Notes under the pieces: generated by a model | What the model was told of the DNA's origin: nothing | Database searches by the model: none | The model's input: the letters and a program-made list of their open reading frames with translations, nothing else | From: Gammaproteobacteria bacterium | Lineage (GTDB): Bacteria > Pseudomonadota > Gammaproteobacteria > DSM-16500 | Reading direction: 5' to 3' | Assembly: GCA_021156085.1 (NCBI GenBank) | Contig: JAJNBC010000008.1 | Location: forward strand, 1 to 64,000 | Length of the DNA: 64,000 nt | Part shown: positions 48,748-57,310 of the stretch, piece after piece | Layout of the letters: every line of letters starts with the position of its first letter | How positions within the stretch are numbered: the first letter of the stretch is position 1 | Translations under genes and position numbers: made by a program

Positions 48748-49956
48748 TCACCCTCCCACCGTACGATGCAATTTTAGCTTTTTTACTTCTAGATAGTCTT
48801 TGTTATGTTCATTGCAAAATACAGGAATAGGCGCTATTTCTACTTGAGAAATACCGTATTTTTTTAACCCTTCTATTTTTGCCGGGTTATTTGTCAGCAA
48901 ACTGACATTATTTACACCGCGGTTTCTTAGAATGTTGGCTGCGATATGGTATTTTCGAGAATCGATAGGCAAGCCTAATTTTTCATTAGCTTCAATAGTG
49001 TCTAGTCCTTGTTCTTGCAATGCATAGGCTTTAATTTTATTAAATAGCCCAATCCCTCTCCCTTCTTGGTTCAAGTAAATTAAAATACCGCCTTCCTTAC
49101 TCATGCGTTGCAGCGAATAATGTAATTGATGGTGACAATCGCAACGCATGGAACCCAATAAATCTCCCGTTAGGCACGCGGAATGAATGCGTACTAGCGT
49201 TGTTGCAGCAGTTTTTGATTTTTTCTCTAAAACCACATGCTCATTTCCCGTTATTTTTTCTTTAACGATGGTAATCGTGAATGACCCATAAGATTCTAGA
49301 GGTAAAGTTGCTGAAATTTCTTCAGCAATTAAATTTTCGCGCAGCATACGATAAGAAATAATATCCTCTATAGAGAGAATTCGCAGGTGATGTTGTTTAG
49401 CAAACGCAGTTAATTGCGCGCCTTTTGTCATCGTGCCATCGGGATTCATGACTTCACATAAGACAGCAGCAGGTTTAAATCCAGCTAAGCGCACCAGATC
49501 AATAGCACCTTCGGTGTGTCCCGTACGCTCCAACACCCCTCCTTTTTTCGCATGCAGGGGGAAGATATGGCCCGGTCGTACTAGCTCTTCAGGTTTTGCC
49601 TTATCGCCAATAGCAGCTTGCACAGTTTTGACCCGATCTTCTGCAGATACGCCGGTGGTAATATGATCTCGGGCATCAATTGAAACAGTGAAAGGAGTAC
49701 GGCATAGGCTGGTATTTTTATGCGGCGGTACCATATAAGGTAAATCAAGTTGTTTGAGCTGTTCTTCAAAGAGGGAAAGACAAACAATGCCGCTGCTATG
49801 ACGAATGATAAAGTTCATGATATCGGGCGTGAGGGTCTCCGCAGGAAAAATAAAATCAGCTTCATTTTCACGGTCTGGGTGATCGGTTAAAATAATCATT
49901 TTCCCTTGACGTAAGTCCTCTATGGCTGATTCAACGTGTTCGATATAAGCCTGCAT
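48748..49956 (-). CDS. ribBA: Bifunctional DHBP synthase / GTP cyclohydrolase II
   Basis: 402 codons. The N-terminal DHBP synthase (1-200) converts ribulose 5-phosphate and has DHPDRENEADFIFPAE, SIDARDHITTG and the GHTEGAIDL block. The C-terminal GTP cyclohydrolase II (205-395) starts riboflavin synthesis from GTP. Its zinc cysteines lie in SACLTGDLLGSMRCDCH, and LNQEGRGIG and GLDTIEANEKLG are intact. It lies 3 bp after ribE. ribD and ribH are not in the window. Confidence 0.95.
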   Translation of the reverse strand: MQAYIEHVESAIEDLRQGKMIILTDHPDRENEADFIFPAETLTPDIMNFIIRHSSGIVCLSLFEEQLKQLDLPYMVPPHKNTSLCRTPFTVSIDARDHITTGVSAEDRVKTVQAAIGDKAKPEELVRPGHIFPLHAKKGGVLERTGHTEGAIDLVRLAGFKPAAVLCEVMNPDGTMTKGAQLTAFAKQHHLRILSIEDIISYRMLRENLIAEEISATLPLESYGSFTITIVKEKITGNEHVVLEKKSKTAATTLVRIHSACLTGDLLGSMRCDCHHQLHYSLQRMSKEGGILIYLNQEGRGIGLFNKIKAYALQEQGLDTIEANEKLGLPIDSRKYHIAANILRNRGVNNVSLLTNNPAKIEGLKKYGISQVEIAPIPVFCNEHNKDYLEVKKLKLHRTVGG

Positions 49957-49959
49957 GCA

Positions 49960-50559
49960 TTATTCTCCTTTCTTCAAAACCCATTTTTCTAAATATTTAC
50001 CTAAAATATCAACTTCTAAATTAATTTTACTGCCTTTTTGGTATTGATTAACGATGGTGACTTGTTGTGTATGAGGGATAAACGTCACGGTAAACCACTG
50101 CGGTGCGGTTTCAATAACAGTAATACTCATGCCATCGAGCGTAATATAGCCTTTGCGTACGATATATTTCTCCAGTGCAGGAGGCATGCTAATTTTGACG
50201 AGTAAGGCAGCCTCACCGTCCCGCTGAATATCTAAAATTTCACCTACGCCATCGACATGACCTTGTACATAATGCCCTCCTAAGCGTGTGTTTAATGTGA
50301 TGGATCTTTCTAAATTCACTTTATTTTTTTCTACTAATTCACCTAAGTTTGTCAGGCGTAATGTTTCAGCTACGGCGGTAACTCCCATCGTTTCTTTAGA
50401 GAAATCTGTAACGGTGAGACAAACTCCATTCACAGCCACACTTTCACCCAGACTTAAATCACTGAAAATCTCCGGCAGGCTGATCACAAAATCACAGGAG
50501 CCTGGTTTTCGCAAGATGCGCTGAACCCTACCGGTTGCCGTAACAATCCCGCTAAACAT
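49960..50559 (-). CDS. ribE: Riboflavin synthase alpha chain
   Basis: 199 codons. It joins two lumazine molecules to riboflavin. The start MFSGIVTATGRV, two tandem barrel halves, GVCLTV (near 45), the NLERSITLNTRLGGHYVQGHVDG block (near 84-104), and a second-half SITVIE motif are typical. First gene of the operon, with AAAGAGGC before the ATG and the FMN riboswitch 158 bp upstream. Confidence 0.95.
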   Translation of the reverse strand: MFSGIVTATGRVQRILRKPGSCDFVISLPEIFSDLSLGESVAVNGVCLTVTDFSKETMGVTAVAETLRLTNLGELVEKNKVNLERSITLNTRLGGHYVQGHVDGVGEILDIQRDGEAALLVKISMPPALEKYIVRKGYITLDGMSITVIETAPQWFTVTFIPHTQQVTIVNQYQKGSKINLEVDILGKYLEKWVLKKGE

Positions 50560-50716
50560 ACTGTATCAAGCCTCTTTAAAATTTAACTCATTATTGTAAC
50601 GGTGAGCGGGCGGTCGTACTGAGAGCCGAGGGTCGCCACAATAGTATTTAACTCAGGGCATAGATTGAAGAAACTCAATGTAAACAGCATGTTATACTGC
50701 ACGTACCATTTATCTT

Positions 50717-50859
50717 CTTTCATCCGGACTCTCACCGTCGGCTTTGGCATCTCACCAAATCTGCTAACTTCCCCGTGATAAGGAAGCGCTCGCGGGCTCT
50801 TCTACTGATTATCTAGTAAAAACACCGCCGGTAGGGAATTGCACCCCGCCCTGAAGATA
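50717..50859 (-). promoter_or_regulatory. FMN riboswitch (RFN element)
   Basis: Read on the minus strand, the conserved RFN blocks occur in order: TTCAGGGCGGGGTGCAA, TTCCCTACCGGCGGT, AGCCCGCGAGCG, CAGATTTGGTGAGATGCC, AAAGCCGACGGTGAGAGTCC and GGATGAAAG. FMN binding should reduce expression of the operon behind it. The leader between the aptamer and ribE carries CTCACCGT (minus strand; ACGGTGAG at 50599-50606 on plus), which can pair with ACGGTGAG of the aptamer. This is a candidate switch stem. No T-rich terminator was found, so control may be at translation. Confidence 0.95.
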
Positions 50860-50984
50860 ACTTATGGAGGGAAATTAATCATAATTCCTCAGATTGTCAA
50901 GCGGTTTAATAAGCCTTGACGATTCATTTTTGTACAGGTAGAATGCCCGCATTCCCTATTCTTAAAAACAACAGGAAAAATAAA

Positions 50985-52346
50985 ATGTTTGGTTATTCTC
51001 CTCCTAACGAAGAAAAACAGAAAAACGAAAGAATTGAATTACACGCCGTATTTGATGCTCCACAAAAAGTGGTATGTGAACTTGCTGTGAAATTTCCAAG
51101 CACAGACATGAGAGATAATTTTTTTCACGCACTCGGTGAGCCAGAAAAATTGTCATCTTTTTATGATTTACAATATGCAAGGGATGTGTCATATCCTTGT
51201 GCTTCTAGTAGAATGCGGAATACCGATGATGACAGGGCACTTTATTTCCCTGCTTTTGTTGCACCGACGGGGGAATTAACGGTAATTTTTCCCTCAACCG
51301 CTATGAAAAAAAATTTTAAGGATTTATTTTTAAAGGATGTAATAGACGAATTGCAACCTGCCTTAGATTCTGCAACTTCTCCTGCACACCTCAGCTTTAA
51401 GCAAACCTCCCATTTGCAAAATTATCAAACTTTTGCTTGGATAAATGCAACCGCATGTGAAATTAATAGATGTACCTTGAGTATCCAGAATAATGAGGGT
51501 AATAATTGTAGTCTGCGTGAGCTCTCATCGTATTTTCTTCCAGTGCCGCCATATGGTGGAGTGGGAGCGTTGCCAGGAGATAATTCAGAACAAAAGGCTG
51601 CCTCGGCGTTGGCTGCTATACGAGTAGAAGCAGCGCAGCGGTTGAAGCAGTTAACGAATGAGTTACTCGAGGCATCCCAACCTCAAGATGGGGGAGTCAT
51701 ATCAGCCATGCTAGAGTACACTTCTGGCCATGAGCTTCCTCTGGCAGAGTTGCTAGCAAAAGCATTGGATGGAAGAGAAGATCTTGTTGCAAATTATTTG
51801 GGGGTAAATAAGAGTGGAATAGAGTGGGCCATGCACGTGCGCGAAGGAAAAGGAAGAGGGCCATGGGATATAGAGACGTCTAAAGGCGGGAATTTAGCCC
51901 ACCGCTTAGTTAATGAAGTAAACAACAATGCGCCTTTTCGAGAGATTGCCTTGCAGATACGCGCGTTTAGAGAGATAGAAGAGTTTTTCTTATTTCCTTC
52001 AGCAGGGCAGGATGGGTCCCGCGCGGTTGTTAAACTCTCTGCGCTTCAGAAAAAGATGGATGAAATTGATAATAAGATACGAGAAAGATTGGGCTCCTTT
52101 TCTTGCTGGGACATGTTTTGGGAGATGGTTTATTCTTTTGCAGCTTGTGTCAGCGATTCTATTGCAAAGCAGAGACAAGAGAGTCAACAACGTTATCATA
52201 CCAGCCGCTTTTGGTCTGCAGAGGTCCGGGCATCAAATAAATACCGTGAAAATAACCCTATGCTACCCTGGATAGAAAAAGCAAACAGTCTACTAGAATG
52301 GGAGAATTTCCTGCCAATGGCATCATTTCCTCTATTCCTCTCTTAA
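50985..52346 (+). CDS. Effector-like protein, paralogue of the gene at 60769-62034
   Basis: 453 codons from the ATG at 50985, with ACAGGAAA upstream; an earlier in-frame ATG at 50916 falls in the sequence before the riboswitch and has no site. Shared with the paralogue are ELAVKFPSTDMRDNFFHALG, the YPCASSRMR / ALYFPAF / LTVIFPSTAMKKNFKDLFL run, and AWINATACEINR. Also shared are EQKAASALAAIRVEAAQRLKQL, REIALQIRAFREIEEFF, and the C-terminal FSCWDMFWEMVYSFAAC hydrophobic segment with a W-AEVRASNKYREN end. Function unknown; no catalytic motif is evident. Two copies of a small FPS-type alpha/beta segment lie in the N-terminal half. Confidence 0.7.
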   Translation: MFGYSPPNEEKQKNERIELHAVFDAPQKVVCELAVKFPSTDMRDNFFHALGEPEKLSSFYDLQYARDVSYPCASSRMRNTDDDRALYFPAFVAPTGELTVIFPSTAMKKNFKDLFLKDVIDELQPALDSATSPAHLSFKQTSHLQNYQTFAWINATACEINRCTLSIQNNEGNNCSLRELSSYFLPVPPYGGVGALPGDNSEQKAASALAAIRVEAAQRLKQLTNELLEASQPQDGGVISAMLEYTSGHELPLAELLAKALDGREDLVANYLGVNKSGIEWAMHVREGKGRGPWDIETSKGGNLAHRLVNEVNNNAPFREIALQIRAFREIEEFFLFPSAGQDGSRAVVKLSALQKKMDEIDNKIRERLGSFSCWDMFWEMVYSFAACVSDSIAKQRQESQQRYHTSRFWSAEVRASNKYRENNPMLPWIEKANSLLEWENFLPMASFPLFLS

Positions 52347-52407
52347 TCTTTTGATTTATTCATTAAGCGATTTTAAAACTGTGAATAACTCGTTAGCTTC
52401 AGTTCAT

Positions 52408-52800
52408 TAAGCATCTTAACTTGGGTAGATAAGACCGCTTTTCAAGGTCTCCCTCCCAATGGCCAAATTCTTTTCTCTGGTTAATGATACCAGGTCTATT
52501 AGTAATAAGTAGCTCTTGAGGTATGCGCGGCTTTCTAGCATGACGTTTAAGGCGCCAAACATGCTGGCGCGCCTTAACTTTGGGTAAAACATATTACGAA
52601 TACTATAGTTGCTGTAAATGTAACGATAGATTGTTTCATGAGAAATAATACATTGGCCGGCATTTTCTGATTTTAAACGTCCTTTGATTTGCCAAGGAGA
52701 CCAGCCTGATTTCAATTTCGAATGCACGTAATCTTTTAAATTTGTGTCCTTGTCCAGCTTTGTTTTTCTTTGACGGCGATCAAGATAATTCTGGTGCGCA
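52408..52800 (-). pseudogene. IS30-family transposase, N-terminal remnant
   Basis: Reading down from 52795: AHQNYLDRRQRKTKLDKD, LKDYVHSKLKSGWSPWQIKG, ISHETIYRYIYSN. After a frameshift near 52560 come RKPRIPQELLITNRPGIINQ and KEFGHWEGDL, with the first DDE aspartate. The chain ends at LRCLMN, so two of the three DDE residues are lost. The remnant has fused into a yafQ-like gene at its start. Confidence 0.75.
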
Positions 52801-52900
52801 ATTCGGAGAGAATGTTATACAACTTCTTCATATTTTTTCGGCGTTTCTTTAATAGTTCTAAGTCTTTTTTAAAACTATTTTTGTAGGCTGGAATTAACAT
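52780..52900 (-). pseudogene. YafQ-type toxin, truncated by the IS30 remnant
   Basis: From the ATG at 52900 the frame reads MLIPAYKNSFKKDLELLKKR, then RKNMKKLYNILSEL. This is the start of a YafQ/RelE-family mRNA interferase. It then runs into IS30-derived sequence. The catalytic C-terminal half is missing. It lies 2 bp after the dinJ-like stop, the normal antitoxin-toxin order. Confidence 0.72.
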
Positions 52901-52902
52901 GA

Positions 52903-53163
52903 TTATTTTTCTAATTTCTTGATTAAATCAGCCGCATCTTTGCAAAGAATGACCCCTTTTCTTTTTCGGGCCTCTTTAATGGCACGTGCTGTTTTCCCGT
53001 TTGGGATTTTAAGTTCTAAAGGCCATTCACGTTCTCGAGCTATGCAACTGTATAACATGGTAATAGCTTGAGTAGGCGTAATGCCTAACTGGTTTAAGAC
53101 GCTTTCAGCGTTCGCCTTCAAACCCGGTTCTACTCTTGCTCTAATAAATGCGGCTTTAGTCAT
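52903..53163 (-). CDS. DinJ/RelB-type antitoxin
   Basis: 86 codons behind AAGGAGGTGAT, a near-perfect Shine-Dalgarno. RARVEPGLKANAESVLNQLG and TPTQAITMLYSCIA form the ribbon-helix-helix dimer that binds the operator. The C-terminal part wraps and neutralises the YafQ toxin in an intact pair. Here the partner is truncated, so this gene is an orphan antitoxin. A palindrome upstream is the likely operator. Confidence 0.85.
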   Translation of the reverse strand: MTKAAFIRARVEPGLKANAESVLNQLGITPTQAITMLYSCIAREREWPLELKIPNGKTARAIKEARKRKGVILCKDAADLIKKLEK

Positions 53164-53179
53164 AAAAAAATCACCTCCT

Positions 53180-53204
53180 TTTTATAGTATCCCATTTGGG
53201 GTAC
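53180..53204 (-). promoter_or_regulatory. Promoter/operator of the dinJ-like gene
   Basis: GTATCCCATTTGGGGTAC at 53187-53204 is an inverted repeat with 6 of 7 pairs. On the minus strand TACTAT next to it (53184-53189) can serve as -10. This is the arrangement expected for autoregulation by a ribbon-helix-helix antitoxin. Confidence 0.55.
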
Positions 53205-53215
53205 AAAATAAAGTG

Positions 53216-53290
53216 AAAAATTTAAACGATAGGCCGATGAAATGCCTCCATTATCAAACCCCTAGCGAGGTATTTCAGCAAGCTTTTTGA
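53216..53290 (+). pseudogene. IS30-family transposase, C-terminal fragment on the opposite strand
   Basis: The frame encodes NLNDRPMKCLHYQTPSEVF, the conserved IS30 C-terminus, followed by QQAF and a stop. It faces away from the N-terminal remnant at 52408-52800, with the dinJ-like gene between them. Confidence 0.65.
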
Positions 53291-53416
53291 AAACTATCCG
53301 ATTTAATAGGAAGTCGCACTTCAGAATAGACACCGCCAAGGTATTAGTCGCATTTCATCTGAGATTGTGCCAAATAGGAGACGCAGAATTGTCGAGCCAG
53401 GAGCGCGCTGGCCTGT

Positions 53417-54370
53417 TTAAATCTCTAGAACGCGTAAACGCATTTTAATTAAATTGCAAAATTTCTCTTTAAGCTCACTATTGAGAAAGCTTTTCTGAAT
53501 TTTCTGTTCCCACGGTAAAAAATACGTGCTCATGGCGGCTATGGAGCTTTCAATTACCTTCAACGGGATAGTCAGATTTTTTCCAAATTCAATAAAATCT
53601 TTTTTCTGAATATTTTGTTTCTTACCATTCAAAGAAAGAGCCAATTCTTCAGAATCATGTTTGACGGAAATGAGTAACCGAGTCGATAAGAGATCGTAGC
53701 AGGGCGACAAAGTAATGTTAGAAATATCTTCAGTTATTAAACTAAAATTTTTTAAATGCATATCCGCGTTACCTATAATAAAGCAGAATAAGATGAGTTC
53801 AAAAAACTTAAGAATTTCTTCTCCGGGGGTTGTTGTATATCGATAAATAACTTTTCCCACTTTTTCGTAGGAACTTTTGTATTTATCTTCAGTTAATTTA
53901 TGGGAAAGTTGACATAAATCTTCAGCCGCTATTTTTTTCTTTCCATTCCGATCAAAACGTTTAGTTATATATGCCAAATTTCCATTGGCCATGGGCAAAA
54001 GACCATGTAATGCAACCTCTAATTTTGCGATAGTGGCTAGATGCATGGTAAGGTCTTCAATTTCTGGCATACAAGGATAAGCAAGAGTAGGAGGTTTTAA
54101 AATATACTCTCCTCCCAAATATCCCCCAATACTCAGCTTTTTGTGATCTCCCTCTACTGCTTGGGTGAGCGAAAGAGATAATTTTTTCTGAACTCCCGGC
54201 AGGCCTTTTTTTTGTTTGACGAGCCCCAGTGCTATAGATTCAATTTCTTTATTATTAAAATTAATTTGAGGTAGCTGCGTTGAACCAAATAATTTTTTTA
54301 AACAAGAGGAATGAAAGTAAGAAATTTCCGCATTCGATTCATAGCAAATATAGCAGCGACTATGTTTCAT
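53417..54370 (-). CDS. hipT: HipT-like kinase toxin of a HipBST locus
   Basis: 317 codons. It matches HipA-family C-terminal kinase proteins that lack the N-terminal subdomain. The cysteine-rich start (CYICYESN ... FHSSCLKKLFG) is typical of HipT. The glycine-rich loop reads GLPGVQKKLSLS (56-67); the two-serine loop of E. coli HipT is not seen. The catalytic loop is GNADMHLKN (Asp203) and the metal-binding aspartate is in PCYDLLS (Asp226). HipT phosphorylates a tRNA synthetase (TrpRS in E. coli) and halts translation. It overlaps hipS by 11 bp. Length is slightly short but the kinase core is complete. Confidence 0.82.
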   Translation of the reverse strand: MKHSRCYICYESNAEISYFHSSCLKKLFGSTQLPQINFNNKEIESIALGLVKQKKGLPGVQKKLSLSLTQAVEGDHKKLSIGGYLGGEYILKPPTLAYPCMPEIEDLTMHLATIAKLEVALHGLLPMANGNLAYITKRFDRNGKKKIAAEDLCQLSHKLTEDKYKSSYEKVGKVIYRYTTTPGEEILKFFELILFCFIIGNADMHLKNFSLITEDISNITLSPCYDLLSTRLLISVKHDSEELALSLNGKKQNIQKKDFIEFGKNLTIPLKVIESSIAAMSTYFLPWEQKIQKSFLNSELKEKFCNLIKMRLRVLEI

Positions 54371-54683
54371 GAATTACACTCACATTTCCAATACAATCAG
54401 CACATAAATGTAATAACAGACCCATTCGATCTTTTTTATTTAATTTCCAATTTTTTATTCCCATATCCATTAACCATCCTTCTGGAATAAGGCCATCAAA
54501 AAAAGGGAATAAAATATCGGAAGTATATATTTCTTTCCTTTTAGGGAGAGTGAGGCTTACTGAGTTATTTTTTTCGTTTGTAAGATACGTCGCATCATAT
54601 TTGAATAGATATTCACCCTCTGTTGATTCGGTAAGGGTGCCTGCCAATAAATCATTAACAAAAATTTTTGCTATACGTGTCAT
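54360..54683 (-). CDS. hipS: HipS-like protein (HipA N-subdomain)
   Basis: 107 codons corresponding to the N-terminal subdomain of HipA: KIFVNDLLAGTLTE, GEYLFKYDATYL, and FPFFDGLIPEGWLMD. In the tripartite HipBST system this separate small protein is the antitoxin that blocks HipT. The ATG overlaps the end of the hipB frame by 4 bp (ATGA at 54680-54683), and its 3' end overlaps hipT. Confidence 0.82.
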   Translation of the reverse strand: MTRIAKIFVNDLLAGTLTESTEGEYLFKYDATYLTNEKNNSVSLTLPKRKEIYTSDILFPFFDGLIPEGWLMDMGIKNWKLNKKDRMGLLLHLCADCIGNVSVIHET

Positions 54684-54945
54684 TGATCGGTTTCTTCAAA
54701 AGGTAATAATTCTTTCTTTTTTAAAACAGGCGCTATCTCATAACCAAAATAGTGGAGTACCTGAGTCACTTTATCAAGACGCACGCTTTTTTTACCTTGC
54801 TCCAGCTCTTTTAAAAAGCGTAAGCCCACACCTATTCTTTTAGCTAATTCTAGTTGGGTATAGCCGAGTTTCTTCGTCTTGTTCGAACAAGATTGGCGAT
54901 GGGGCCAGCTTCTTGAAGCATTTCCTTGAGGGTGCGCTTTTTCAT
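54680..54945 (-). pseudogene. hipB: HipB-like DNA-binding protein, frameshifted
   Basis: The frame from the ATG at 54945 reads MKKRTLKEMLQEAGPIANLV and RTRRRNS, then stops after 31 codons. One base missing from the A-run (TTT at 54869-54871 on the plus strand) explains it. In the other frame the sequence continues KKLGYTQLELAKRIGVGLRF, LKELEQGKKSVRLDKVTQVL and HYFGYEIAPVL to the end overlapping hipS. This is a normal XRE helix-turn-helix of the HipB type. As it stands HipB should be non-functional, while HipS, the antitoxin of the tripartite system, is intact. Confidence 0.82.
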
Positions 54946-55044
54946 TTTTTTATTATAGCACCTGATCGGTTATTATTCCATAATTTTTCTAATTATAGAT
55001 ACTGATAGGGTGTCATTATTAATTTATACGGAAAATAGCACCCG

Positions 55045-56280
55045 TTAGGGAGCGGGAGATTTAGGCAGCAATATCCAATATCTACCCGTTTGTTTCATAT
55101 GCCCCGCAGAGAAAGCTGCTTTTTTGCCGGCGCCCCAATAAATATCGCCGCGCACAATGCCTTTAATCGCACCGCCTGTATCTTGCGCAATAAGTAATCG
55201 GCGGTAAGCTGTCCATTTTTCTTTTTTCCTCTCTTCTTCTGGCACTTTTGTTTCTAACCACAAAGGGGCCCCTAAGGGGAGGTAATGCTTATCTACGGCT
55301 AATGAACGTTGCGGCGTAAGAGGTATTTGCTCTGTTCCTAAGGGAGCTTTTGTTTTTAATAAAGTAAAAAAGACATAAGAAGCATCTTGATTTAAAAAGT
55401 CATTCATTTGCTTGGGATGGTGGGTGAGCCAATCGCGGATCGCTTGCATAGACATATTTTTTTTAGATATCGCTTTATTTTCAATTAATATTTTACCCAC
55501 GGCAGTATAAGCTCGGCCATTGGTACCTGCATAACCGATTAACAGGGGAGGATGGTGAGGTAATTGCACAAGAGCGGAGCCTTGAATTTGCGCGAAAAAA
55601 ACGTCAGCAGCATTATCAATCCATACTAAGATAGGAGCATTTTTACCGAGGGCGCCATTGTTTATTGCTGCACGATCGGGGTAAGGCACGAGTGAATTAT
55701 TTTTTAATTGACCAATCAAGGTTTTGTTAACCCATTCAGGATGAAATAATTCTAAATTGACTTTGATTAAATCCGTAGGTAACCCATAAATGGGCGCCGT
55801 ATATTTTTTATTTTTCTTTAGGCTGCCATGTAATAAGGGAAGATAATAGCCGGTAAACAAACCCTGCGCATTAAAACGATCTTTTATTGTGTAAGGTTCA
55901 AACCAAAATTCAAAAAATTGCTGAGCGGTTTTTTTATTGGGATGAGATAATCGCATGGCTGCACGACAAATTCGTTGCCAATCTTGATTTTTTTTAGCTT
56001 GTGCTAAAGAGCTAAAGGCAAGCTGAGGATCACGCTGCAAAATATCACTACACGATTTCTGAAAAGCGAGTACTGCCTGACGTTGATCATCTTGATCCCA
56101 CGAGGGCAGACGAGAAAATGTTGTTTTGCTTAATGAAAAATAAGGCGAGAAAAAAAGAGGGCCATAGCAATAAAAAAAGATGATTGCTAAAAATGAAACA
56201 ATCAATAAACTAAGTTTAATAAAAGGGGGCATAGGAGAATTTTTTTTATTTAGCATTAAACTTTTTTCAACTTTTATCAT
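55045..56280 (-). CDS. mltA: Membrane-bound lytic murein transglycosylase A
   Basis: 411 codons. It cleaves peptidoglycan and forms 1,6-anhydromuramyl ends. One N-terminal membrane segment (LSLLIVSFLAIIFFY, residues 22-40) follows; no lipobox cysteine is seen, so it is probably anchored by that segment. Family motifs are GLFTGYYLPLLHGS, VWIDNAADVFFAQIQGSALV, YAGTNGRAYTAVG, and QDTGGAIKGIVRGDIYWG with the catalytic aspartate at the end. Its ATG overlaps the upstream hydrolase stop. Confidence 0.92.
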   Translation of the reverse strand: MIKVEKSLMLNKKNSPMPPFIKLSLLIVSFLAIIFFYCYGPLFFSPYFSLSKTTFSRLPSWDQDDQRQAVLAFQKSCSDILQRDPQLAFSSLAQAKKNQDWQRICRAAMRLSHPNKKTAQQFFEFWFEPYTIKDRFNAQGLFTGYYLPLLHGSLKKNKKYTAPIYGLPTDLIKVNLELFHPEWVNKTLIGQLKNNSLVPYPDRAAINNGALGKNAPILVWIDNAADVFFAQIQGSALVQLPHHPPLLIGYAGTNGRAYTAVGKILIENKAISKKNMSMQAIRDWLTHHPKQMNDFLNQDASYVFFTLLKTKAPLGTEQIPLTPQRSLAVDKHYLPLGAPLWLETKVPEEERKKEKWTAYRRLLIAQDTGGAIKGIVRGDIYWGAGKKAAFSAGHMKQTGRYWILLPKSPAP

Positions 56281-57134
56281 TTCTTCAAAAACCCCTTCAC
56301 TGCTTTAATATATCTTTGCTGTGCATCGACAGCAATCATGTGGCCACAGTCTCTAAAAATTTTTAATTGGGCATGAGGAATATGTGTTGCAATGATTTTA
56401 GATTGTGAAGGGCGACAGATCCAATCTTCTTGTCCTGCCAAAACGAGCGTAGGACACTTAATTTTTTTTAATTTAGGTATAAAATCAAAATGCTGTAAAA
56501 AACCACCGAAGCCTTCATTCAGCGCTTCATGCGACCATACTGTTTGAGATTTATTAAATAAAGAGGCTCGTTTTTTGCGTGCCGTGCGCGAATAGAGTGG
56601 CTCCATGAGAGTAAAATAACGTAAAACATGTTGGTGATTTTTGAAAGAACCATTCCAGATATGTTGAGCAATCGCAATTTGTTGCGGCGTGCCATGTTCG
56701 TTTAAATAAGCTTTGGCTTCAGCCGCGCCTCTATAACTAGGTAAAGTAGCGGATAAAATCAGTTTTTCAATATGTTTAGAATAACGTATGGCATATCCTT
56801 GCGCGACGATACCGCCGTAAGAGCCGCCTAAAATGCAAATTTTTTTTAAGCCTAAATGTTTACGGAGTGCTTCAATATCTTCAATATTATTTTCTAATGA
56901 ATAATCAGATTGCTTCGTTTTCTTACTGCGCCCGCACCCACGATGATCAATGAATACGAGTTGCGCTACGTCTTGTAGTGCTAAGGAATGTCGCTTAAAT
57001 CCTAAATGATCTCCACCCGGCCCCCCATGCAGCAAAAATAAAACAGGCCGTTCTATAAAACGATCCCCTACCGGGGCAAGCTGCATGCCGGCAATATCAA
57101 AATAAATTTCAGTATGACGCAGTGTCGCTCTCAT
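56277..57134 (-). CDS. Alpha/beta hydrolase, proline iminopeptidase-like
   Basis: 285 codons. The oxyanion-hole motif LLHGGPGGDH (35-44), the GGSYGG nucleophile elbow with Ser (near 106), an Asp in LAGQEDWICRP (near 235) and His in DCGHMIAV (near 263) make a complete catalytic triad. HGGPGG is typical of prolyl aminopeptidases and related hydrolases, so the substrate remains open. It is the first gene of a two-gene unit with mltA. Confidence 0.82.
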   Translation of the reverse strand: MRATLRHTEIYFDIAGMQLAPVGDRFIERPVLFLLHGGPGGDHLGFKRHSLALQDVAQLVFIDHRGCGRSKKTKQSDYSLENNIEDIEALRKHLGLKKICILGGSYGGIVAQGYAIRYSKHIEKLILSATLPSYRGAAEAKAYLNEHGTPQQIAIAQHIWNGSFKNHQHVLRYFTLMEPLYSRTARKKRASLFNKSQTVWSHEALNEGFGGFLQHFDFIPKLKKIKCPTLVLAGQEDWICRPSQSKIIATHIPHAQLKIFRDCGHMIAVDAQQRYIKAVKGFLKK

Positions 57135-57310
57135 AATCGTAAGCCTTTATTTGTAAAGTGCGTATTCTAGGGGGTATTCCCAAGAATGTCATCTGCCCAC
57201 GGCCGTAAGTGATAAGTTGCGCTCCAGGCCCTTAGATTGACACCATCGAGTTTTTCTTGTACGATTTAAAGTCATTGTGCGTCTTAAAAATGTGTAAAGG
57301 AGCAACGTCT

